Positions 30,300-41,400 of a DNA stretch of 64,000 bases are shown piece by piece. The notes under the pieces were generated by a model, which did no database searches, had not been told where the DNA came from, and saw only the letters and a program-made list of their open reading frames with translations. Position 1 is the stretch's first letter; the number at the start of each line of letters is the position of its first letter. The stretch is from Rotaria sp. Silwood1 (Eukaryota; Rotifera; Eurotatoria; Philodinida; Philodinidae). The stretch lies in the NCBI GenBank assembly GCA_905250075.1, contig CAJNOP010000215.1:111158-175157 (forward strand), in the 5' to 3' direction. Made by a program: the position numbers and the translations under genes.

Positions 30300-31030
30300 A
30301 TCATATCGATTCTTTAACTATTGTATTATTCAAAGTGAACGATAGATTAAAGCTTCATTTTAATAGTAGTACATTTCATCATGATTGTAACTATCAATAA
30401 CTAACATATTATTGTTCTAATCTTTAGTATCTACATTTTTTTTAATTGAAAAAATTTTTAATTTTAATTTTCATAAATCTAATTCAACTCTTCTCTCAAG
30501 AAACAGAAGCGCAGATAGACAATGTATCATACACGTGATAATAAAAAAGAAAATCAAAAAAGTTATAGAAAAGACGATATATAAAACGAGAATGAATTGA
30601 GACGTATTATGAATTTTATAATAATCATAATAATGTATATCATCTGTTCAAATTTTTACATAGAACAAAAAATTCAATTGTTATACAATTTTCAAGAATT
30701 AAGAATTTCAATGAAAAATTTCATTTGCCCAATATCAACGAAATATGTATATGATAGTTTATTTAATAGTAACATTAGTACATATCTTATATATCAGTTC
30801 GAATACATGATATATTCTTTCTCTTCTTTTTCTTATCTATTCTCTCATAGAATAATCGTCTTGTATATCAATTGTATACTTCATTTTCAGTTGTGTTTAA
30901 GCTTCACAAGTTAAATTTATAATCAAAATCAATTTTGTCAAAGGTGATCTTTTAACTTATTTCAAGTAAGTCAATTTTTAATAAAATATAAAGTGTATAA
31001 ATTTTTTGATCAATATCAAATTTCATCTCT
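30300..31030 (+). promoter_or_regulatory. Upstream region of the DNA methyltransferase gene
   Basis: AT-rich DNA between the Mutator-like element and the first N4CMT exon. It has to carry the promoter, but I see no specific motif. The open frame at 30.60-30.91 kb is low complexity. An acceptor-like CTCTAG ends at 31032, 23 bp before the ATG. Confidence 0.4.
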
Positions 31031-31055
31031 AGTCAAATAAAAATAAATTACATTA

Positions 31056-33900
31056 ATGCATCATTCAACAACATCAAACAAAAATATTGAATTCATCGAT
31101 TTAACATCAGATGATAATATTAAACAAGAACCAATAATAAATAATCAATGTCAATATACATTTCGAATTTTAATTAAAAATGAGGTTTGTCTATTAAATT
31201 CAATATATCTCTATTAACATTTTTTTATCAGAAAAAAAAAATATTATTCATAATTTTATCCTAAAAGAAAATGATTTTCTGTAAATTTAATTAGTCTATG
31301 AAAAAAAACAAAAGCTGGTTTAAATCAATAGATATTTAATTGATCGGAAAGACATTGATGATTGAGTTCAAAAAAAATAAGTCACATATATACAATCAAT
31401 ATATAAACAATGAAATTGTTTAGATGCGATTATTCCAATTACGGCGAAAGAAAAGAAATGCAGATGTCAAACATCAAATTTCACCGTTTGTTTTTTCCAT
31501 ACGTCTGTTTCACGCTAAGTTGAAATCATTCCCATAACGAAAAATATTTCACCTGGAAAGAAAGAATTTAAATATGTATAATAAATCTTTTCGATTTCTT
31601 CTTATGAAAATAAAAAGTCAACAAAATGACTTAATTCTTGAGTAATATTTTTTATTTATATTAATTTTTCATTAGATTTCATCAACAACAAATGTATCAA
31701 AAACAACTCATACATCAATTAATCATCAACAATCATTGAAAACAAATGATAAAACGAAAAAACTTAAAGTAATAAACTAATTTCGAGATTCTCAAATGAT
31801 TATTTAAATTTTATCTGTAAAGGAGTTTAGGACACTTGCTCACTATAACAGCTACATAGGGCCCTATAACGAGCAACTGTCCGGATCCTCTGTAAAGATT
31901 ACGATGACAATCAATTTTTTTTTGTCATTTCGAAATATGAGATTATTTAAAAAAAAAAGACTAAAATGTAATTCTCTCGTGTAATATTATATGTATTATT
32001 TTAAAAATTATAAAACAAAAAAAATTCTAATTTAATTTAAATCATATTTTTCTATCATTTTTAGTCAATGACTAATAAATATATGATTATCGATTGTCTA
32101 AAAGGTTTACAAATGTTACCGAATAATTCTATACAATGTATTGTTACTTCACCACCATATAATAAACTTGGTCTTCGTGAAGGTCGTCAATATAATGGAC
32201 AAATTATATATGATACATATGATGATAATATGAATGAAGATGAATATCAACAATGGCAATGTAATCTTTTAAATGAAATAAATCGTATATTAACACCAAA
32301 TGGTTCACTTTTTTATAATCATAAAGATCGTCGTTATTGTAAACGTGATTATCCACCTGAAAATTTTATTCTTCGAAGTAATTTAAAATTATATCAAACA
32401 ATTATTTGGGATCGTGGTTCTACAGTTAATCAAAATTCTAAATATTTTCGTCCAAATCTTGAAAAAATTTTTTGGTTAACTAAATCTTCAATTGATTATT
32501 CATCATCATCATCATCACCAAAATTTTATCGTAATAAATTACCAGAATGTTTTAAAAGTTCAATATGGAGAATAGCACCTGATAGAAAAAATTTACATCC
32601 AGCTCCATTTCCACAATTATTATCTGAAATTTGTATTTTAGCTACAACTGATCAAGGTAAATATAGAAATGAATAATCATACTAAAAAGAAAAAAAACTG
32701 AGCAAAATTGAACTATTAAAAATCATTTGCTTTTTTGCATGTTTACGCTGGATAAATGCGCTCATTGATATTTTCAGTATGTACAGTTATTTGTTTTTCT
32801 TTCTGTTGATCGCATAGTAGGTCTTTTATCATATCGAACTCAAGAGAAGTGAGTTATGTGGCAACAAAGAAAATAAAAATTTTCTGTTCTGATTGTGACA
32901 AATTTTTTTGTCTTAATTGTTTTAACGAGAAACATCAGATTTGACTCATTATCTGTAATCTGATGTGTAAGGAAAAGAAAGTGTTTTTCTATTAAGTTTT
33001 CGGTTAAAATAGAATGGGTCCTATCGTTGTGAAAGGATTAATGAATACATAGTCTTATTGATTTTATTGTTTTCAATTCATATTAAACTATTTTTAGGTG
33101 ATCTTATATTAGATCCATTTGCTGGTTCTGGTACAACACTTATAGCTGCAGCTAATCTTAAACGATCTTTTATTGGTTTTGATATAAGTAAAAAATATAA
33201 AAATATGTTTCAAAAACGATTAGCTAATTCAAATACTGAAGTAAATCTTTGGAAACAAATGTTTGTAGTAGAAAAAATTCTTGATCAAAGAATTAGAAAT
33301 GGTTGTATTGAATATTTACTAAAATGGAAAGGTTTTGATCATGATCAAAATACTGTAAGTTTAGTTTTTGTTTTTTTTTCCTTTGAATTAAAAGTAGATT
33401 TTAAATTTTGAAAGAAAATAAAAAAAAAAATACAATTTTATCTTTATTCAATTTTCATTTGTAAATAAATCTATATGATTAAGAAGTCTTTTATTTGAGT
33501 ACGATGAGAAAAATATTGAATGTTGTCTTTTTTTTTTCCGTTTAGTGGGAAGACAAGGACAATTTACATTGTCCAGATTTACTGAAAGAATTTGAATCAT
33601 CATTAAAAAAATACAAAAGAAAAAAACATGTATCTTCAACTGAAGTAAGTCGTTGCTATTATTATATTTTAATTACATTAAAAAAGAGAATAGAAGATTT
33701 TTTTTGAGGATTGTTCTCAAAGCTTTGAGATGAAAATTTTTTGTTTGTTCATTTAGACAACTGTATACAAAATGAAGATGACTTCATCAAATGACGAAGA
33801 ACTTAATGAAAGACCATCCAAACGTATTGCTAATATGAAATTATCATCACAAATGAAACATTTATACAATTTATCTGATGGTGAAGATTATTATTCATAG
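31056..33900 (+). CDS. N4CMT: N4-cytosine-type DNA methyltransferase with chromodomain
   Basis: Six exons (31056-31184, 31676-31768, 32065-32656, 33098-33354, 33546-33644, 33757-33900) join in frame to 437 residues. The catalytic domain (about 76-320) is a permuted, beta-class bacterial amino-methyltransferase: motif IV TSPPYN (SPPY at 103-106) comes before the AdoMet-binding motif DPFAGSGTT (277-285). SPPY is typical of N4-cytosine enzymes. A chromodomain follows (about 325-385: [22 protein letters not shown]) with cage residues F327, W348 and F351, as in readers of methylated H3 lysines. The N-terminus has FIDLTSDD (13-20, SUMO-interacting type) and IKQE (22-25, SUMO-acceptor type). The tail is Lys/Ser-rich. 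No bacterial gene has five introns and a chromodomain, so this is a domesticated transferred enzyme. It matches the bdelloid N4CMT reported to deposit N4-methylcytosine on transposons. Confidence 0.95.
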
Positions 33901-36119
33901 AAAATGATATTGATGATCAAATTTTCAAATGAATTCTAACAACACTATAAACACTTGAATGATGAATAGTTATCTCATTTTTTTTTTTGTTTTTAATTTT
34001 TCATTTGTATCTTTTTCTACATGATTGAGATATTTCTGTTGTGTTTTTTGTTTTCGTATTATTGTTCTATTATAGTTATTCATAGTACATAAATAAATTG
34101 TCATGTATGAATAAATGTTGTCATGACAATATTTCTCAAATATCTTCATTAGTGTTTTTTTTTTTTACTAATCATCAAGAATAAGAAGATCAATTGAGAA
34201 TCAAGAAATTATACAAAAAAGTGTTATGTATCAAAATTCATATCATACATCAATTCTTGTTTTGTATTCAATTTTTATTAATTACGAAAATTAATTATAC
34301 CGTTTTTTGTAAGAGAGACTCATTCACAAATATAAATGCTCTATCTCTTCAACTAATTGAAAAGTAATATTAGTATGTACTGAATATTTCGATTTCTAAT
34401 TTGAAATGAAATGAGATAAAAAAAAATAGAAATCGATAAAACCAAACATTTTCATCGGATTTAATCGATGTTACAATAAAGTAAAGAATTTTGAAGTATA
34501 TATGAAGAAAATAAAAACGTGAAACTAACATCATCTTTGAAAAATATATGAAAGTTCTAGAAAAAAAAGTTTTTAATTCATAAGTTGCACGAGAAACTAG
34601 AATTTGGACTGTTCTAGCAACCATAGCTTGAGAATTACGTATAATAGAAACTCGATTATTTCTGTCGTAGTTAAAACAAAAAATGGAATTAATCAAATTG
34701 ATCAACGATAGCTATCATTGTTGCGAGTAAACGTCTCAAATTGAAAGAGTATAATATAATTGCAAATCGCTTATACATATACAGAGGTGAAGAAGATCTT
34801 TGCTACTAATTGTTTTAGAAAATATACTTCAAATTATTTAAGATAAATTAAACTCTCTTCATATGATAAAAACAATTTTCTTTTTAAAGTGTACTCTTCT
34901 TCAGAGAACATATTTTATTTTTATATGATTAAAATTTCTATTTTTGAATATAGTAATATCAAATTAGAATAATACTTTAACTAAATATATTTTTCTTTTG
35001 TTTAATTTCATATTCATTATATTGTTATAATCGTAGAAGAAGAAATCTTTCAAATCGAAGAAACTTTCAATTAAGAGTACGAAAGAATAAAATAATATTT
35101 CATTTGGAATGATTAAAGAGAAGATTTATCATAAAAATATATTTAATTGTAAAAGTTATTGTAGAATGAAAATAAAATTTGAAAATCATAGAAGATTATC
35201 TTATTTACAAAATATGGTGTGTATGTGGGTGTATGACTGTTGGAAGAATATACACATCCATACCCGCACCCATACTTTTAAAGATCTTGAAAAGAAAAGA
35301 ACTTATACTCCTGCATATAACTTGTTAATCGTTTACAAACCAACAATATTAGGACTAAGGGCCTTAGATTTATCCATCAGTTCAAACAAAACATATGATA
35401 ATACACAATGAATAAAAATACAATAAAATTATGTAGAAATCAAACATTGTTAGCAATAGTAATGAATAAAGTTAGGAAAAATATATGACAAGTAGAACCA
35501 GTAAAAAAAAAGTCACTAAGATTATTTGAAATAGATGGACATATACAATTGAAATTCTAGTAACAATATGATTGAAAACATTACAGATACTTAAAGAAAA
35601 ACTAAACTTGAAAGAATGAGATCTATCGATCGAGACAAAAATAAATAAGATCATCAAAAGAATCTGATAAATCAAGTGTTAAAAATATTAACTGACCCAA
35701 CAGATTCGCTCATTTTGTTGACATGATTCAAATTCTCTTATATATCTCTGTCAATTAATATATTTACCAGCATTGTCAACCATGGAAACTGATTGTATTT
35801 AACTTTGTTAGTTATTACACATGTTGAAATGCCGGAAACATATGCATTTATATAAAAATAGAAAATAAAGAAGTTACAACATGAACAAGAAAGAAATAAA
35901 ATTAGTTAATGGTATTAAATCTAACAAAAGTCTTCGTGTTACTTTCAGCTGACAAGAAAGAAAAGATAGTAACTAGGAGGGGGCGATTGTCTTTGGATAG
36001 TTTTGTGAGTATGTTTGTGTAGATAGGCGTTATTAATTTTCTAGATTTTCCGACAGATTCTTTTTTATCTTATGGATATTGCTGAGTGTAAACGACGACC
36101 ACAATTGCCTATCCATCAG
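33901..36119. other. Intergenic; convergent gene ends
   Basis: The 3' ends of N4CMT (plus) and the aspartic protease gene (minus) face each other here. Possible polyadenylation signals such as AATAAA occur near 34.09 kb. A telomere-like GT/AC-rich hairpin lies at 35218-35276. No gene is seen. Confidence 0.6.
35218..35276. repeat. GT-rich hairpin resembling telomere repeats
   Basis: GTGTGTATGTGGGTGTATG is followed about 20 bp later by CATCCATACCCGCACCCATAC, its imperfect complement. It is one of several such hairpins in the window. Confidence 0.55.
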
Positions 36120-37808
36120 CTACTTAAGAACAGTGACTGACTTAGCAAATCCAATGCGTCTTTTGCTAAAATCAAAAGTCGTATAGTAATGAGTCATAAA
36201 TATATCGCCCACAATCCATCGATGATCACTATTCCAGATATATCCATAGGCAGGTATAATACCAGAATAACAGAAGATACTATTATTCTTTGATGCGTCA
36301 ATACGAGAATAAATGTATTGAGCAGCAGTCAATGCCAATGGTTTACCCCCGATAATAAAAATGAGATCAGGCATAGATGATCGATATGAACAATGGACAG
36401 AACCATCCTACAATATAGATAAATATTCATTGTGATCGTTCAATTTACTATTATAGTGATAGTTACCGTTGAATTATAATGAGAAATCGACCGTAGAAAA
36501 CGATTAACATCTGAAGATGGTCCAATAATATATGTTGTGCCAGAGTCGATAACTGCTGTACAGCCACCATTACATAAATTCAATGTACCTGCCTTAATAC
36601 TAGACAGAAGGATACAGAATTTTTCAAAATATACATGAACTTGGTAATTACTTGCTTACCCATCCAATTGAATTTGCCATTCTTGTTTTCTCTGTTGAGT
36701 TACATTAGCATAAATCATTTCACCTTCAAAGAATTGAGAGTCAACGCCACCGAAGTAAATCTCTCCGCCTCTTGCGTGTTCCGGATTTCTAAATTAAGTC
36801 TTTTTTTTTACAATTGTGATCAGAAAATGATAAGTCATACGGATCAAGCCAAAATGAAACGATGGGTTGATCGATAAGTCTTTGATGCCAAAGATTGAAA
36901 ACAATTGGCGTCATATGTCCATTAGATAACGAATAAAATCCGAGACCTAATGAGGCAATATTTTTTAAATGATTTCACATTTGAATAGAAAAGATTCATT
37001 ACTTACCGCAGATGCCATCGAATGTAAAATTGTTCGAAATTTGTGAAAAAGTGATCTGAGCAAACTGTTGACGTTCAATAATGAGACCATTTATCTATTC
37101 AGACAAATAAAAGTTTGAATAACAACAATGAGCGTAAGAGAAACTTCCATTTGCATAAAGAATTTATATAGTTTCACTAGAAAGATTTGAAAGAAGCACA
37201 AAAAAGAATATTCTCACGTACGGAAACACTATCAACACCCAAGAAACCTGATACGCTTGTTCCCCCTTCGTACGTTATTGAAAACATGTTGCGATTTGGA
37301 AGACGTCTGAAGGTCGATGATTTTGATGCATCAAATTTACCAACGAAGTCTATTTTCCAGAGAAGAGCAAGATACATAAGTTTTCATATGAGTATAATAG
37401 AAAATGGCATACTAGCACAGTCTCCTGTGTTACATTTTGTAGATGGTACCCAGAAATCTGAACTGCCTGTATCAAAAAGCATTTTGAAACATTGTGGGGG
37501 TGTACCGATGCATACATCTCCGGCCCAATAAATCTGCATAAAATCGAATAAATCTATTTAGATGTATTTTGTCAGTAAAGTTAACTCACGTTTCTATAAT
37601 TGGTCATATTCTCAGCAATTACTCGGCTAGTTGCACGTATTTGTTGATGATAGACTTTGAACGAAAATGATCTAGATATGTTGCATTTATGTTATGGCTA
37701 GATAAAATTAAGAAGATATTGAACTTACAGGCTGCGAGATTCTACATTTAGTAAACAATAGTTGCTGCCAAGAAACAATAAACCATACATAAATAAAACC
37801 AATTGCAT
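36120..37808 (-). CDS. Pepsin-like aspartic protease, secreted
   Basis: Nine exons (37808-37729, 37671-37590, 37533-37413, 37349-37222, 37094-37007, 36946-36841, 36788-36660, 36599-36467, 36407-36120) give 384 residues. The N-terminus is a signal peptide (MQLVLFMYGLLFLG), followed by a short basic propeptide. The first catalytic motif is FDTGSSDFWVP (D75), the flap Tyr is in SITYEGG (Y121), and the second motif is VIDSGTTY (D263). The C-terminus has the family's WIVGDIFMTHYYTTFDFSKR block. All active-site parts are intact, so it should be an active A1-family protease (cathepsin D or pepsin type). Without a clear processing loop I cannot say whether it is lysosomal or digestive. All introns are GT-AG, 46-83 bp long. 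The start ATG is the first before the signal peptide. Confidence 0.93.
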
Positions 37809-38435
37809 GATAGTGAATATAAGCAAATAAAACTGTGCTCACAATTGATCAAAATTTCATATGCAGCGATTCGTATTTTACTAAAGTTATGCAAGTACAC
37901 TTCTGTTGAATTTATTTTCAGGATAGGGCAAAAAAATATTCCAACAACGAGTAATGTAATGTTACGTAGGAAGGAATGAATAGTCGACCAAATGTGTTAC
38001 TCTACTTTTGTTTATTTTGATTGTAAGATGTTGTCACATACTAATTGAAATTTTTCTTAAATGTAGTAGTCATATGGGCAAAAATAAAATCCAACTTGTC
38101 TTCCGTACTTTTTCTAGAAGTATTTTACTGCCGATTTTTATTTTATATTATCAGCAAATAATCGAAGGAGATGTTTGAATAAAGTTTATCACAGGAAAGA
38201 AAGGAGTGAGGTTGTTTTTACTGTTTTATGTGAAGAACAAATAATTGAAGTTATCTATGCTCGTCGATTACACTAGTATTGTTCTTTTGATAGTGCATAA
38301 ATTCTTCGTTTTTCATAGGTTCCGTCTTTGAAAAATATACTTGACTATTCTTCACAATTCTTAGTAGGAGTATTTAAGTAGAGATATATACTAAACTAAT
38401 ATGCATGACAGTTTTTCTAGATAAACTCTCTAGCC
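37809..38435. promoter_or_regulatory. Divergent promoter region
   Basis: DNA between the start of the minus-strand protease and the start of the plus-strand membrane protein, so it should hold both promoters. Acceptor-like TTTTTCTAG and CTCTCTAG end at 38420 and 38433, just before the ATG at 38436. Confidence 0.45.
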
Positions 38436-41400
38436 ATGATGAAGGAAAGCCGTCTTCGTAATGATGAATCTAAAGAAGAATTATTATTTGAAGTAAAATT
38501 GGAATCTGTTTGTGACTCGACTATATCCACAATTGATCATTGTGAAAACCATTCAGCTGTTATACCAATGACAATCGAGCAAAGTAAGAATGGATTTTTT
38601 GTGACAACCATTGTATTTTTAAATGTTCCTAGATGACAATCAATCGATAGATTCAGTTAGACAACCGAAACATTCTTCGAAATCGCCACAGGAATCAGAA
38701 GATTATAGGTTTGATGGTTTCATTAAACAAAGCTCTAATAATTATGTTCGATATCAATTATATGTCTTACTTGGGATTCTATTAACTGTTCTCATTTTTC
38801 TATCTGGATTTGTCATCGGCCTGATATTTTATCATCATTCTAGTAAGTATTTATATCTTGTCTAATCGATTCCCAATCTTGATATAAAATAATAGATTAC
38901 TTATATAACTCCTGTAACATCAAACTTTTCTAATTGTTTAATGAGAACTTTAGTTAATATATAAAACTACAAACACTTTTATTTCAGTTCCTATTTTATT
39001 TTATTTTTCTTCAATGAATATTATATTTTAAATAATAGGGATATTGAATGATTACTTCAGTTTGATTAAAAAAATAATTATTGTATTATTCAGAAATCTT
39101 TTTTCTTGAATCACTATAAATTTTTATGACAATTTTTCTGATTATGAGATCATGATGTCGTAAAAATGATTTAGTAAATTTTATCAAGAAGAAAATTTTT
39201 TTCTACTTTCCCTTTTGACAACGAAGATCGATTATTATATGATTCAAAGAACCATAGAAATAGAATATATTAAAGAAAAAAACAATTGCTTTATCTTTTA
39301 TCAATAGAACGAAATTATATTCTAGATTGTAAATGTTTTTTTTTTTAAATAAAACTCATCATGTCCGTTGTCAAAGCTTTATGAATACAACAATTGTTTT
39401 TTTAGTTCTTTAGAAAGAAAATTGATTAAAATATGACTGATAAGAACAAAAAAAAACATTATAGAAAAAGAAGTTTTAAGGTTTACTTTTTATGGACGAA
39501 ACAACAAAAAAACAAAAGTTAATTTCTTTTGCCGAACGTATTTCATATGAATTAATCCATAGACGAACATTTTAATGGAAGCTTTGCGCTGCCTATCAAT
39601 GCTTAAAAAATTTTAAAAAAAAACACTTTAAATATTTGTTTTGTTCTTTTCTTTTTCACCTACTTTTCACATTCCAAGGTCAACTGAAATTCTCATATCA
39701 TGTGTTACATATACTGATGAATCACTACCGTAATTACGAAAGATTCCTGTTTCACTATTACAATGATGTTGTAAAACATTCTTGTTCATAAGTGCTGAAT
39801 TATATGACCATAAAATTGAATCTATTTCCACCCATGATCTCGAGTGGCAAGCTGATTTTTTTAAAACTTATTGATAGTTTATGACAAAGACGTTGATATG
39901 TCTGCCAGGATTTGTTATCTATATTATGAGATTACTCATAATATTTAAAGTAGGTTCATCGTGTTTGATATTTTAATCATACACGTATTGTGTTGAAAGC
40001 TTTTTTCGTCACGAATTGTTTTCATAATATTTCTCACTCTTGACGTCTATCCATGAATAGACAATTTCATCGAACTGCAAACTCTATACTAACTTTGTCC
40101 ACTAAATATATGTTCATCGAACATAAAAATTATGAATTCAATCTCTATGTACTCTATTTGTTACAATAGATTTACTTCATTGTCTCTGATACCATTCTGC
40201 AACATATGATATAAATAATATAAAATGAAAATACATGATATAAGTTATAATGACAATGAAAGGTTCCATTTTGTTTCGATAAAATAACTTGATATAGACG
40301 CGATTTTATGCAAAAACGCGGATAGTCTTCTGATGACTATTTGCTTAATACAAATATTTTCTCATAGACTTTGTCATTTACATCAGTAAAAGAAGATTGA
40401 TTCGTGGGGAAAAAAACATGTTTAGGATCAATTTTTTGAGAAAAAGACAACATTCAAATATTGAAATCATTTACTGCTATCAATTTCAACTCTGCTCCGA
40501 TCTGATGTAGAAACATGTTCATTTCATTTGGATTTCGTTTAGCCTTTCTTTCATATTGAAGATCATTGAAGATATACACAAGTAAAACTTTATTTTTCAT
40601 TGATTAGGCCTACCATCATCTGTACAATCAAAGTATGCATTGGCATGGAGTAATAACAGTTCGAAATATAGTCATTTCAATAGTTCAATCTCTAACTATT
40701 ACTATGAAGCTTTCGAAGTTATTGTTGTGGTGGCATCGAATTATAGTTTCTCTACTGAAAGTAATGTTAATACCTGTGGCTATATCTACAATGACAGTTT
40801 TCATCCATCTAATCCTTTGCTCAATTTACTCTCAGAAAAGGATAATGGTTGCAAAAATGGACAGTTTAAGTTGACAATTTTTCTGCAGCCATGGAAGAAG
40901 TATATTTTGGTTGTTACGACTCTTCCTGTGAATATGACAGGCAAATTCTCGATTGTTGTAGTTGGCCCTACAACGCTCGGTTTTCGTCATATTAGTAAGT
41001 AGAATATCTCACCGACCGGTTACTTCTTTGCTAGACTCTTGTTCCAAAGCCAACATATGCCTAGGCTCGTAGATTTTAAAATTTTTGTAGTATTACCGAA
41101 CCATTTCGGGAAATTATCATTAGAGAATTTGAACATTGCCTCAAATATTTGATATCTTACGCTCCTCAACATTGTCTTAGAACAAAAAAAAATTTTTACC
41201 GTTTTTATCAGGGCATTCGAAACTCTATATATGCAACAGTCAGAGTTCTCAAGACAAAGTTCGTCAGTAGTGAGTAAGATTTTCATCAATCAATAAGAAT
41301 TGAACCGTTGAAACTCATTTTTAAAATCTAACGAAAAGAATATGATTGCCTATGGAACAAGTGAAACATCATTTAGAGACGAAGGCATGTATATACTTTT

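Noticed and set aside
30034..30400. Two overlapping Ser/Phe-rich plus-strand frames
   Set aside because: They run through the subterminal repeats of the Mutator-like element and are by-products of its pyrimidine-rich units.
30597..30914. 105-residue frame upstream of N4CMT
   Set aside because: Low complexity Ile/Tyr/Phe-rich with no domain; probably promoter DNA.
31056..33900. N4CMT as bacterial contamination
   Set aside because: Five GT-AG introns, a chromodomain, native base composition and flanking animal genes argue against it.
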